DNA from: Clostridia bacterium
Lineage (GTDB): Bacteria; Bacillota; Clostridia; Christensenellales; Aristaeellaceae
Reading direction: 5' to 3'
Length of the DNA stretch: 64,000 bases
Assembly: GCA_017526525.1 (NCBI GenBank)
Contig: JAFXRG010000066.1
Location: 62,001-126,000 of the forward strand
Shown here piece by piece: positions 7,535 to 15,983 of this stretch. The position numbers and the translations under genes are program-made. The notes beneath the pieces were generated by a model. It was not told the DNA's origin. It saw only the letters and a program-made list of their open reading frames with translations, and made no database searches. The number at the start of each line of letters is the position of its first letter. Within the stretch, counting starts at the first letter, position 1.

Positions 7535-8719
7535 ATGGCAAAGCAGAACGTTAATGATCAGCTGCAGCGGCGGCAGAGCCGAAACGCGGCTGCCGAGCGG
7601 GTGATCAACCAGGAAACGGTCCGGAGGCGGCAGATCCGCAGCTGGGTGATCCTGGTTTCAGTGGTTCTGGCAGTGGTGCTGGGGATTCACTTTCTGCGGG
7701 GATACGGCAAGGGAAAGGAAATCAGCCTGGTCCGGCTGCCGTGCTATTCCAACCAGAGTGTGACGGCTTTCCGGGACGGACTGGTATACTATGACGGCGC
7801 GTCCGTTCATCACCTGTCCGCCGCGGGAACCATCCGCTGGAGTTTCCCGGCAGGGCCGGACATCCGCTTCAGCGTGGGGCCGACTCACCTGGCCATCTGG
7901 ACCGGACGGCAGCTCTTCCTGGTGGACCGGAACGGGAACGCCACCTACAACGAAAGCCTGGACGGGGAGATACAGCTTGCCCGGGTAGGGGACCGGTACT
8001 GCGCGGTGGTTGTCGGAAAGGATACGGAATCCAAGCTGATGATCAAGGACCTGAACGGTGCGCAGGTGGACGTGGAAGCGGAAGCGTACCAGAACATGAT
8101 GATCCTGGACGCGGGCTTTTTCGGAAACCAGGGGGAATATATGTGGACCCTGGCGCTGGACGTTTTCGGAACTGCGCCGAATACCGTGATGAACACCTAC
8201 CAGGTGGGCAAGATGAACACAGGGGTCGTCTCCATGGGAGAGGCCATGACCTACAAGGTGGTGTATGAAAACTCCAACCTGCGGGTTTTTACCACCCAGC
8301 AGGTGTACACCTTCGACTACAAGTGCGTTCAGGACACCAACGCCAACATGCTGGTGTACGGCTGGAAACTGATTGACGAGGAGATTCCGGAACGGGGACG
8401 GGCACGGTTCCTGCTGGCGCCCACCAGCCAGATTTCCGGAGCGCAGATCATCAGTGAGCTGCGGCTGCTGGAAGGGGAACTGGACAAGCGCTACACCCTG
8501 CCGGCCAAGTGCGTGGGAGCCTACATGCACAAAGGAAATATTTACGCGGTGTCCGGGGACTATATTTACAGGGCGGACACGGGAAGCCAGCGGTTTTTCG
8601 CCTACAAAATACCGGGGAACTCCGGCGGGGAGATAACCGCATGCTACGGGATTACCAGCGACGGAAAAATGCTGCTGGCGTCGGGCGAGTCAATGTATGC
8701 CCTGACGCTTCCGCAATAA
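7535..8719 (+). CDS. Membrane-anchored beta-rich protein, DUF5711-like
   Basis: 394 aa. A basic cytoplasmic stretch (residues 1-35) is followed by one transmembrane helix (about 36-54: SWVILVSVVLAVVLGI) and a large extracytoplasmic part of repeated beta-strands (GLVYYDGASVHHLS, LFLVDRNGN, YAVSGDYIYR). These resemble propeller blades. The profile fits clostridial DUF5711 proteins; no enzymatic motif is visible. It starts 13 bp after mrp. The function is unknown, and the family name is from memory. Confidence 0.65.
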   Translation: MAKQNVNDQLQRRQSRNAAAERVINQETVRRRQIRSWVILVSVVLAVVLGIHFLRGYGKGKEISLVRLPCYSNQSVTAFRDGLVYYDGASVHHLSAAGTIRWSFPAGPDIRFSVGPTHLAIWTGRQLFLVDRNGNATYNESLDGEIQLARVGDRYCAVVVGKDTESKLMIKDLNGAQVDVEAEAYQNMMILDAGFFGNQGEYMWTLALDVFGTAPNTVMNTYQVGKMNTGVVSMGEAMTYKVVYENSNLRVFTTQQVYTFDYKCVQDTNANMLVYGWKLIDEEIPERGRARFLLAPTSQISGAQIISELRLLEGELDKRYTLPAKCVGAYMHKGNIYAVSGDYIYRADTGSQRFFAYKIPGNSGGEITACYGITSDGKMLLASGESMYALTLPQ

Positions 8720-8758
8720 ACCGGTTTCAGCGAACAGTCGGACGGAGGACTATGAATC

Positions 8759-10207
8759 ATGGCAAAAGAACAGAAACAGGAATTTGTAACACACATCACG
8801 CCCCGGAGCGAGGATTTTTCCCAGTGGTACACGGACGTGATCAAGCAGACGGAGCTGTGCGACTACGCACCGGTACGGGGCTGCATGATTATCCGGCCTT
8901 ACGGCTATGCCATCTGGGAACGGATCCAGGCGGAAATGGACGCCCGGTTCAAGGAAACCGGCGCGGAAAACGTCTATTTTCCCATGCTGATTCCCGAAAG
9001 CCTGCTGCTGAAGGAAGCGGAGCACGTGGAAGGGTTCGCGCCGGAAGTGGCGTGGGTCACCCAGGGCGGCGGGGAACAGCTGCAGGAACGGCTGGCCGTC
9101 CGGCCTACCAGTGAAACCATTTTCTGCTCCATGTATTCCAAGTGGGTGCAGACCTGGCGCGACCTGCCGATGATGTATAACCAGTGGTGCTCCGTCATGC
9201 GGTGGGAAAAGGCAACCCGTCCGTTCCTGCGCACCAGCGAGTTCCTCTGGCAGGAAGGCCATACCATTCACGCCACGGCGGAAGAGGCAGAGGAAGAAAC
9301 CCTGAAAATGCTGGAAGTATACCGGGAAGTGGCGGAGAATGTGCTGGCCCTGCCGGTCTATGTGGGACGAAAGAGCGAAAAAGAAAAGTTTGCCGGCGCC
9401 CGGGCTACCTATTCCATGGAAGCCATGATGCAGGACGGCAAGGCCCTGCAGGCCGGCACCAGCCACAACTTCGGAACCAACTTTGCCGAGGCCTATGATA
9501 TTCAGTATCAGAGCAAGGAAGGCAAACTGGAATATGTGCATGAAACCAGCTGGGGCGTCAGCACCCGGCTCATCGGTGCCATTATCATGACCCACGGGGA
9601 TGAGCGCGGCCTGCGGCTGCCTCCCCGGGTTGCGCCGATTCAGGCGGTGATCCTGCCCATCGCGGCCCATAAGGGCGGCGTGACGGAAAAATGCGAAGCG
9701 CTGCGGGACGAGCTGAAGCAGGCAGGGATCCGGGTGAAACTGGATACCCGGGATACGGTCAGCGCCGGATTCAAGTTCAACGACTGGGAGCTGAAGGGCG
9801 TGCCGCTGCGGCTGGAAGTGGGTCCGCGGGATCTTGAAAACGGCGTGGTGACCGTTTTCCGCCGGGATACGCTGGAGAAGTTCACCGTGCCGCTGGAAGG
9901 CATTGCCGCCCGGGTGTCGGAGCTGCTGGAGGACGTGCAGAAGACCCTTTACGAACAGGCGAAGAAGTTCCGGGACGAACGGACCACCGAGGTACACAAC
10001 ATGGACGAACTGGCGAAGGCGGTGGAAAACGGCTTCGCACGGGCCATGTGGTGCGGGGACCGGGCCTGCGAGGATGAGATCAAGGAAAAATTCAACGCCT
10101 CCTCCCGGAATATGCCCTTTGACCAGGAAGGCTCCCGCTTCGGGGACACCTGTGTCTGCTGCGGCAAAAAGGCGGACCGGGTCATGTATTTCGCGAAAGC
10201 CTACTGA
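8759..10207 (+). CDS. proS: Prolyl-tRNA synthetase, archaeal/eukaryal type
   Basis: 482 aa. Class II synthetase of the short ProS type that lacks the bacterial editing insertion. Motif 2 region: WCSVMRWEKATRPFLRTSEFLWQEGHT. Motif 3 region: LIGAIIMTHGDERGLRLPP. Anticodon-binding domain from about residue 290, then the C-terminal zinc-binding domain ending in Tyr (CVCCGKK, final AY), a hallmark of this type. It charges tRNA-Pro with proline. RBS GGACGGAGGAC precedes. Only 39 bp separate it from the upstream gene, so there is no room for a T-box leader. Confidence 0.95.
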   Translation: MAKEQKQEFVTHITPRSEDFSQWYTDVIKQTELCDYAPVRGCMIIRPYGYAIWERIQAEMDARFKETGAENVYFPMLIPESLLLKEAEHVEGFAPEVAWVTQGGGEQLQERLAVRPTSETIFCSMYSKWVQTWRDLPMMYNQWCSVMRWEKATRPFLRTSEFLWQEGHTIHATAEEAEEETLKMLEVYREVAENVLALPVYVGRKSEKEKFAGARATYSMEAMMQDGKALQAGTSHNFGTNFAEAYDIQYQSKEGKLEYVHETSWGVSTRLIGAIIMTHGDERGLRLPPRVAPIQAVILPIAAHKGGVTEKCEALRDELKQAGIRVKLDTRDTVSAGFKFNDWELKGVPLRLEVGPRDLENGVVTVFRRDTLEKFTVPLEGIAARVSELLEDVQKTLYEQAKKFRDERTTEVHNMDELAKAVENGFARAMWCGDRACEDEIKEKFNASSRNMPFDQEGSRFGDTCVCCGKKADRVMYFAKAY

Positions 10208-10248
10208 TTTCAGGCGGAAACGCATTGACACTTTGGAGGAAGAGAACC

Positions 10249-11286
10249 TTGAAGATTTACGTGGATGCCATGGGCGGGGACCTGGCGCCGGAAGCGCCGG
10301 TGCGCGGAGCCCTGAAGGCTCTCTGGCAGTATCCGGGACTGGAAATCATTCTGGCGGGAAAGCTGGATGAAATTACCCCCCTGCTGGGAGAATACGAGGA
10401 TGTAAAGGACCGGCTGACGCTGGAGGAAGAACCGGAAGTCATCACCAATCACGAAAGCCCGGTGATGGGGGTCCGCAAAAAGGTGAACAGCGCCACCGTA
10501 CAGGGAATGCTGAAGGTTCGCAGCGGAGAGGCGGACGGCTTCGTTTCCGCCGGCTCCACCGGCGCGACCCTGGCCGGCGGGATGTTCCGGCTGGGAAGGA
10601 TTCCCGGCGTGGAACGCCCGGCACTGGCGCCCCTGGTGCCCAACGGGAAAGGGCATTTCCTGCTGATTGACTGCGGCGCCAACGTGGACTGCAAGCCAGA
10701 GTACCTGGTGCAGTTCGGAATCATGGGGGATGCCTATATGAAGGGCGTCCTGGGCATGAAGAATCCCCGGGTGGGCCTGGTCAATATCGGCGCGGAAGCC
10801 GAAAAGGGCAACGCCATGGTGAAGGCGACCTATCCCCTGATGGAAAAAGGCCCCTTCAACTTTGTCGGAAACGTGGAAGCCCGGGATATTCCGCTGGATA
10901 TGGCGGATGTGGTGGTGACGGACGGTTTCGGTGGCAACCTGATTCTGAAATATACGGAAGGGCTGGCCAAGGCGCTGATGGGCCTGATCAAGAAGGAGCT
11001 TACAGCGGATACCCGCGGGAAAATTGCCGGACTGATTGCCAAACCCGCTTTTAAGCGCGTGAAGAAAGCAATGGACGCGGACGAAATCGGCGGCGCTCCG
11101 CTGCTGGGGGTTCAGGGAGCGGTGGTGAAGGCGCACGGCTCCAGCAACGCATATGCTTTCTGCAGTGCCATCGGCCAGTGCGTCAAAATGATTGACGGCC
11201 ATGTGGCCGATACGATCCGGAAAGGCGTGGAAAAACAGCTGAAGGCTATGGAAAACGCGGGGCGCGAATCTTCTTCGGCCGAATAA
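10249..11286 (+). CDS. plsX: Phosphate acyltransferase PlsX
   Basis: 345 aa from a TTG start at 10249. The start is set by GGAGG (10235-10239) nine bases upstream and by the family N-terminus KIYVDAMGGDLAPEAPV; the longer frame has no ribosome binding site. PlsX converts acyl-ACP and phosphate to acyl-phosphate, which PlsY uses to begin phospholipid synthesis. Motifs include GFVSAGSTGATLAGG, LIDCGANVDCKPEYL and VVTDGFGGNLILKYTEG. The acyl carrier gene lies 113 bp downstream, a common plsX-acpP arrangement. Confidence 0.95.
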   Translation: MKIYVDAMGGDLAPEAPVRGALKALWQYPGLEIILAGKLDEITPLLGEYEDVKDRLTLEEEPEVITNHESPVMGVRKKVNSATVQGMLKVRSGEADGFVSAGSTGATLAGGMFRLGRIPGVERPALAPLVPNGKGHFLLIDCGANVDCKPEYLVQFGIMGDAYMKGVLGMKNPRVGLVNIGAEAEKGNAMVKATYPLMEKGPFNFVGNVEARDIPLDMADVVVTDGFGGNLILKYTEGLAKALMGLIKKELTADTRGKIAGLIAKPAFKRVKKAMDADEIGGAPLLGVQGAVVKAHGSSNAYAFCSAIGQCVKMIDGHVADTIRKGVEKQLKAMENAGRESSSAE

Positions 11287-11303
11287 AAACAGCCATGAAT
11301 TCA

Positions 11304-11365
11304 CCGCCTGTCCCGTTCCGCCGGATTCCCGCGGCGGGCCGGCACCGGGGCAGGACAGGAGGCGG
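11304..11365 (+). other. Potential structured RNA between plsX and acpP
   Basis: CCTGTCC (11307-11313) can pair with GGACAGG (11353-11359), extended by CCG/CGG across a bulge. It encloses a nested GCCGG (11320-11324) / CCGGC (11339-11343) stem. No U-run follows, so it is not an ordinary terminator. It could set acpP mRNA level or stability. Seen by eye only, in GC-rich DNA where chance pairing is easy. Confidence 0.3.
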
Positions 11366-11399
11366 ATTATGATATTTAAAAATAACGGAGGAATGAACC

Positions 11400-11630
11400 A
11401 TGGATTTCGAAACCATCAAGGGAATGATCGCGGAACAGCTGAAGGTAGACCCGGCGGACATCAAGCCTGAAAGCCGGCTGATTGAAGATCTGAAGGCGGA
11501 TTCCGCCAACATTATGGTAATGATTATGGACTTGGAAGACCGCTTCGGTATTACCGTGGAAGACGACCAGATCATGAAGCTGAAGACCGTGGGCGACGTG
11601 GTCGCCTATGTGGCCGGAGCGAAGGGCTGA
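11400..11630 (+). CDS. acpP: Acyl carrier protein
   Basis: 76 aa, normal ACP length. Ser35 in the DSA motif is the expected 4'-phosphopantetheine site. The usual DSLD..E recognition helix is altered: after Asp-Ser-Ala come Asn-Ile-Met-Val-Met-Ile-Met, so the acidic residues contacted by AcpS and FabH/FabF in well-studied ACPs are missing there. The rest (EDLKADS, MDLEDRFGI, KTVGDVVAYV) is ordinary ACP. The plsX-acpP-rnc order argues that it is the housekeeping fatty-acid ACP. RBS CGGAGGA precedes. Confidence 0.9.
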   Translation: MDFETIKGMIAEQLKVDPADIKPESRLIEDLKADSANIMVMIMDLEDRFGITVEDDQIMKLKTVGDVVAYVAGAKG

Positions 11631-11646
11631 GAGAAAACCGGAACTC

Positions 11647-12315
11647 ATGGATGAGAAAGAAAAGCGCGTAATGGACGCGTTGGGATATTCATTTCACGAC
11701 GAAGCACTGCTTCGCCGTGCTTTAACGCACCCCTCAGCCGGAAAAGAGGACAATCAGCGGCTGGAATTCCTGGGAGACGCCGTGCTGCAGTATCTGATGA
11801 GCGACAAGCTGTACAGGCTGCATCCTTCCGACCGGGAGGGTTCCCTGACGCATATGCGGGCCCTGCTGGTCTGTGAGGCGGCGCTGAGCGTCATTGCGGA
11901 CCGGCTGGGCATCGGGGAAGCCCTGGTGATGGACCGGGGAGAGGAGCTGACCGGAGGACGGACCAAACCCAGCGTTCTGTGTGACGCCATGGAGGCAGTG
12001 CTGGCAGCGGTTTACCTGGACGGAGGCATGGAAGCCGCCCGGGCGGTGGTTGAACGGTGCTGGCCGGAAGAAGACGAAGTCAGCCGCCCCATGCAGGACA
12101 GCAAAGGACAGCTGCAGGAGCTGCTGCAGAAGGACGGCGGGGATCCTCCGTCCTACGCCATTACTGGCACCAGCGGTCCGCCCCACAATCCGGTTTTTGA
12201 GGCGGCGGTTTACTGCGGCAGGCGGGAAATTGCCCGGGGATCCGGAAAAACCAAAAAGCAGGCGGAACAGGCTGCGGCGCTGGCGGCGCTGAAAGCACTG
12301 AACGCCGGCAGCTGA
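11647..12315 (+). CDS. rnc: Ribonuclease III
   Basis: 222 aa. The RNase III domain signature is NQRLEFLGDAVLQYL near residue 37; the second acidic cluster is DAMEAVLAAVYLDGG. A C-terminal double-stranded RNA-binding domain spans about 150-220 (DSKGQLQELLQKDG, GSGKTKKQAEQAAA). It cuts double-stranded RNA during rRNA and mRNA processing. ATG 11647 gives the normal length; the longer frame would overlap acpP. The Shine-Dalgarno is weak, and coupling to acpP (16 bp away) may compensate. Confidence 0.95.
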   Translation: MDEKEKRVMDALGYSFHDEALLRRALTHPSAGKEDNQRLEFLGDAVLQYLMSDKLYRLHPSDREGSLTHMRALLVCEAALSVIADRLGIGEALVMDRGEELTGGRTKPSVLCDAMEAVLAAVYLDGGMEAARAVVERCWPEEDEVSRPMQDSKGQLQELLQKDGGDPPSYAITGTSGPPHNPVFEAAVYCGRREIARGSGKTKKQAEQAAALAALKALNAGS

Positions 12316-12370
12316 GGCGTGAACCGGAAACCATAAATTACAGAATTATTACGCAAATGTTATGAAACCG

Positions 12371-12399
12371 TTGACATTCTGAAACAATGCGAGTAAAAT
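12371..12399 (+). promoter_or_regulatory. Promoter of the SH3/peptidoglycan-binding protein gene
   Basis: Consensus TTGACA (12371-12376), 17-base spacer, TAAAAT (12394-12399). The start codon lies 60 bases downstream, with a strong AGGAGGGG site. Confidence 0.8.
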
Positions 12400-12458
12400 C
12401 AATCTGTATCCGAATGTCAGCGGGCTTTTTATGCCCTTTTTTACAGGAGGGGAATCCT

Positions 12459-14687
12459 ATGTCTCAGTGGAAGAAAACTCTGCTCCGGGGAATGGCTTTG
12501 GCTATGGCGCTGCTGCTTTGCCTGGCGGGAACGGTGCCGGTTACGGGAGCCGCCGCGGAGGAGGAAGAGCAGGAGATTGTCAGCAGCTATCCCTATACCT
12601 CAATGGCGAGGGAAAAGGTAAACCTGCGTGCTTCGCGGAGCGTGAAGTCTGAGCTGAAAAAACGGATTCCCGCGGGAGCCGAAATTACCGTCCTGGGGAA
12701 GAACGGCGGCTGGGCAAACGTTGAATACAACGGAACCAAAGGCTGGGTACGGACGGAGTACATCGTGCTCAAAACGGTGAAAAAGATTAAGGAAACCCCG
12801 ACGCCCACCCCGATTCCCACGCTGTCGCCGGAAGAAAACGCCGGCGGCTACAGCGTGCTGAAACGGGGATCCTCCGGGAGAGATGTCCGCAGCCTGCAGG
12901 AGGCAATGATTGAGCTGGGTTACCTGACCGGCAGTGCGGACGGGAATTTCGGGGAAAGCACGGAGAAAGCGGTTTCCGCTTTCCAGAAGAAAAACGGCTA
13001 TCCGGACACCGGCCTGGTGGACGCCAACCTTCAGGCCTTCCTTTACAGCGGGAAACCGCTGAATGCCAAGGGCACGGCGGTGAAGATCAACACCGTGAGT
13101 CCGGTTCCCGGATCCACCATGCGCCTGAACAGCTCCGGCTATCTGGTGGGGGAACTCCAGAGCAGGCTGAAAGAATTGGGCTATTACACGGGATCCGTGA
13201 CGAACAAATATGACACGGAAACCCGGAAGGCCGTGAACGAATTCCAGAAGAAGAACGGCCTGAAGGCGGACGGGCTGGCCGGGGCCCAGACCCGGAAACT
13301 GATTGAAAACGGCGGAGTCGCGGCGGATGCGCCGGCGCCGACGGCGGAACCGACGCCGACGGCGGAGCCGATTTTCATCAAACCCGCCACCACCGTCAGG
13401 GCGGACTCCAAGGGGGATGACGCGAAGAGCGTGCAGATCCGCCTGCAGGAGCTGGGCTACTACCGGGGCAAGGTGGACGGCAACTTCGGCCGGGCCAGCG
13501 TCAACGCGCTGAAAAGCTTCCAGGCCAACAACGGGCTGAAGGCGGACGGGATTGCAGGAAAAGGAACCTACGATATTCTTTTCAGCGTGAATGCGGTTCC
13601 CTTCAGCGTGCCGGAAACACCCACCCCCACGCCGGCGCCGACGGCGACGCCGACCCCCCGGGTCAGCGTCTGGACGACCCTTCGTTCGGGCATGAAGGGC
13701 GACGAGGTGAAACAGCTGCAGGAGAACCTGATTCAGATGGGTTATCTGGACGGTAAACCGGACGGGAACTACGGAAGCGGGACCGTGGCCGCCGTGACCG
13801 CCTTCCAGAAGGCCAACGGCCTGAAGGCGGACGGGGTTGCGGGGGAAAGCACGCTGAAGGCCCTGTACGGGGGAACAGCCAAGGCGGCGGAGGTGAAAGC
13901 GACTGCAACGCCGAAGCCGGACACCCAAACCAGTTCCTCTTCCGTTTCCTCCTCTTCCGGCAGCCTGAAGGAAGGCTCCACCGGCGCGAAGGTCCAGGAA
14001 CTGCAGACCCGGCTGATTGCGCTGGGATACCTGACCGGCAAGGCGGACGGCGTTTTCGGGAAAAAGACAACGGAAGCTGTGAAAGCCTTCCAGAGGGCCA
14101 GCAAACTGAAAAGCGACGGAATCGCGGGCAGCAGGACGCTGACCCTGCTGGAAACCACCAGCAAGGCCGGAACGACGAAGGCAACGAACACACCGGTTCC
14201 GACCGCGACACCGACCCCGGTTCCCGGCGCGGTGGCGGCCCTGACCGGGAACCCCAGCGCATCCAAAGTGATCTATGCCAACTGGTACACCACGGTCAAA
14301 GAGATCTGCAAAAAGTATCCTTACGTGACCGTGTTTGACTATTCCACCGGCATTTCCTGGCAGATTCATATTTTCTCCGTCGGCGCCCACGCGGACTTTG
14401 AGCCGGTGACGGCCAACGACACTGCCCGGATGCAGCGGGCCTTCGGCGGGGAAACAACCTGGAACCCCAAGCCGGTATGGGTGATCTTCCCGGACGGAAG
14501 CGTGTACATGGCATCCACCCACGATACGCCCCACGGGACTTCCCACAATACGGACAACAACTTTGACGGCCACGCCTGCCTGCATTTCCCGCGGACGCAG
14601 GAACAGGTGACCTCCATCGGACCTTATGCCACAAGCCACCAGGAAATGATTGACAAGGGCTGGGCGGCAACCCAGCAGATGAAATAA
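12459..14687 (+). CDS. Exported SH3b / five-repeat peptidoglycan-binding protein with C-terminal His/Cys domain
   Basis: 742 aa from ATG 12459 (AGGAGGGG upstream). Signal peptide 1-33. A bacterial SH3 domain spans about 48-105 (KVNLRASRSVKS, GWVRTEYIVL). Five PG_binding_1 repeats follow, separated by Pro/Thr/Ala linkers. The last 140 residues form a distinct domain with conserved-looking His and Cys residues: a FSVGAHADFEPVTANDTARM segment, then TPHGTSHNTDNNFDGHACLHF. That domain occurs at the C-terminus of other clostridial wall-binding proteins, and its His/Cys layout recalls L,D-transpeptidases, but I do not know a proven activity. Likely a wall-remodelling or wall-binding secreted protein. 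Confidence 0.8.
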   Translation: MSQWKKTLLRGMALAMALLLCLAGTVPVTGAAAEEEEQEIVSSYPYTSMAREKVNLRASRSVKSELKKRIPAGAEITVLGKNGGWANVEYNGTKGWVRTEYIVLKTVKKIKETPTPTPIPTLSPEENAGGYSVLKRGSSGRDVRSLQEAMIELGYLTGSADGNFGESTEKAVSAFQKKNGYPDTGLVDANLQAFLYSGKPLNAKGTAVKINTVSPVPGSTMRLNSSGYLVGELQSRLKELGYYTGSVTNKYDTETRKAVNEFQKKNGLKADGLAGAQTRKLIENGGVAADAPAPTAEPTPTAEPIFIKPATTVRADSKGDDAKSVQIRLQELGYYRGKVDGNFGRASVNALKSFQANNGLKADGIAGKGTYDILFSVNAVPFSVPETPTPTPAPTATPTPRVSVWTTLRSGMKGDEVKQLQENLIQMGYLDGKPDGNYGSGTVAAVTAFQKANGLKADGVAGESTLKALYGGTAKAAEVKATATPKPDTQTSSSSVSSSSGSLKEGSTGAKVQELQTRLIALGYLTGKADGVFGKKTTEAVKAFQRASKLKSDGIAGSRTLTLLETTSKAGTTKATNTPVPTATPTPVPGAVAALTGNPSASKVIYANWYTTVKEICKKYPYVTVFDYSTGISWQIHIFSVGAHADFEPVTANDTARMQRAFGGETTWNPKPVWVIFPDGSVYMASTHDTPHGTSHNTDNNFDGHACLHFPRTQEQVTSIGPYATSHQEMIDKGWAATQQMK

Positions 14688-14690
14688 CGT

Positions 14691-15902
14691 ATGATGAAAA
14701 AATGGTTAGCGGTTCTCGTGATTCTCACGCTGCTGGGCGGATGCGCCGGGGCGGAGGACTTTCCGGAGGGGGAGATTGAGGAGATCGTTATTCTGCCCCC
14801 GGATCATACGCTGCTGGCCCATGACAAGCAGTATCACACGCCGGGAGAGGGCAGCCTGGTCCGGTGCGACCATGAGAAATGTTACTGGAATCTTCCCATG
14901 GGGACCCCGGACGAGGCCCGGGTCTGGGAAGTGCTGACGGCGCCGGTGACCGTGCTGGATGCCAACCAGCGGCATCAGGTGAAAATCAGGAAGGAGCCGG
15001 ACGCGAACTGCACCGAATACGTAGGCGAGGTGACCGGCAGCAGCCAGGGGGTTCACGTGCTGGAGCGGGGAGATGAATGGAGCCTCATTGAAGCTTATTC
15101 CTCCTCCCCGGAGGGATCGAAGGTCAGGGTTTACGCGGAAAAATTCATGGGCTGGGTGGAAACCTCCCTGCTGAAGGAAGTGGAAGTGGACCAGACCCTG
15201 GGCCTGGTGATTGACAAGCAGTTTCAGCGCCTGTATGTGTACCGGGAGGGAAAGCTGTTTTCCACGCTGCTGTGCTCCACCGGCTACTATAATCCCAAGA
15301 AAAAGAATCCATGGAACGAAACCCCGGCAGGGGAGTTCCTGTGCATCAGCTGGACCGGGAATTTTTACCTGAAGGATGAGGACGGGACCGCCAACATGCT
15401 TTGCGGCATGGCGATCCGCATCAATGACGGGATCCTGATTCATGAGGTGCCGCAGATTCCGAAAACGGACAGCAGCGGTAAAACGACATGGAGCTACAAC
15501 CGGTGTGAGCGCTACCTGGGCGAGAAAGCCAGCCACGGATGCATCCGGGTCCAGCAGCGCAAAACCCCCGAGGACGTCAATCATAAATGGCTTTGGGAAA
15601 ACCTGAGCAACGGAACCCGGAAGGGTCAGAACTATACCAAGGTGATCATCTGGGACGACGCGGGACGGGAACTGGTTTATCCGGATGACAGCCTGAAGCT
15701 GTATTACAACACGAAAAACTATGCAGGCTATTATCATTCCAGTCCGGACTGTCCGCTGATCCGGGGAAGTTCCCATACGGTGGAGTTTACTTACGGGGAG
15801 CTGGAGGACAAGGCGTACAAAAAGAAGACCGCCTGTCCCAACTGCGCGCCCATGCCCCGCAAAGCCGGCATTGACGAAATCAACAAAAAAAACAACCGGT
15901 AA
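14691..15902 (+). CDS. L,D-transpeptidase (YkuD) lipoprotein with SH3 and Cys-rich C-terminus
   Basis: 403 aa. Lipobox LLGGC (Cys18). SH3-like segment about 85-160. YkuD catalytic domain about 165-310, with the active-site motif ASHGCIRVQ (nucleophile Cys, catalytic His two residues earlier). It makes meso-DAP-type (3,3) cross-links or related linkages in peptidoglycan outside the membrane. The C-terminal 60 residues hold SSPDCPLI and a TACPNCAP motif, resembling the Ada-like metal-binding module appended to some secreted clostridial proteins. The ATG is 3 bp after the previous stop, so the two wall proteins are one operon. Confidence 0.9.
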   Translation: MMKKWLAVLVILTLLGGCAGAEDFPEGEIEEIVILPPDHTLLAHDKQYHTPGEGSLVRCDHEKCYWNLPMGTPDEARVWEVLTAPVTVLDANQRHQVKIRKEPDANCTEYVGEVTGSSQGVHVLERGDEWSLIEAYSSSPEGSKVRVYAEKFMGWVETSLLKEVEVDQTLGLVIDKQFQRLYVYREGKLFSTLLCSTGYYNPKKKNPWNETPAGEFLCISWTGNFYLKDEDGTANMLCGMAIRINDGILIHEVPQIPKTDSSGKTTWSYNRCERYLGEKASHGCIRVQQRKTPEDVNHKWLWENLSNGTRKGQNYTKVIIWDDAGRELVYPDDSLKLYYNTKNYAGYYHSSPDCPLIRGSSHTVEFTYGELEDKAYKKKTACPNCAPMPRKAGIDEINKKNNR

Positions 15903-15925
15903 CGGACAGAAAACACAAGAAAATC

Positions 15926-15954
15926 TTTTCCGGGGGTAGTTTCAGTGGTAAACT
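15926..15954 (+). promoter_or_regulatory. Possible asnA promoter overlapping a palindrome
   Basis: TTTTCC (15926-15931), 17-base spacer, TGG-TAAACT (extended -10; hexamer 15949-15954). It overlaps the inverted repeat at 15934-15958, so this palindrome may be an operator as well as, or instead of, a terminator stem. The -35 match is poor. Confidence 0.4.
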
Positions 15955-15968
15955 ACCCTTAGTTTTTT
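15934..15968 (+). terminator. Rho-independent terminator between the L,D-transpeptidase gene and asnA
   Basis: Perfect 9-bp stem GGGTAGTTT (15934-15942) / AAACTACCC (15950-15958), 7-base loop, then TTAGTTTTTT. It ends directly before the asnA ribosome binding site (GGAGGGG, 15971-15977). It either ends the upstream operon or attenuates asnA. Confidence 0.7.
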
Positions 15969-15983
15969 CTGGAGGGGAATCCG

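Noticed and set aside
8720..8758. T-box leader before proS (and before serS at 52581-52647)
   Set aside because: The gaps (39 and 67 bp) are too short for a T-box, and no conserved T-box core is present.
12600..14639. Long antisense frames over the peptidoglycan-binding protein genes (also 3530-5428)
   Set aside because: Repeat-rich sense genes give repeat-rich antisense frames. The sense strand has signal peptides, SH3 and PG_binding_1 repeats.
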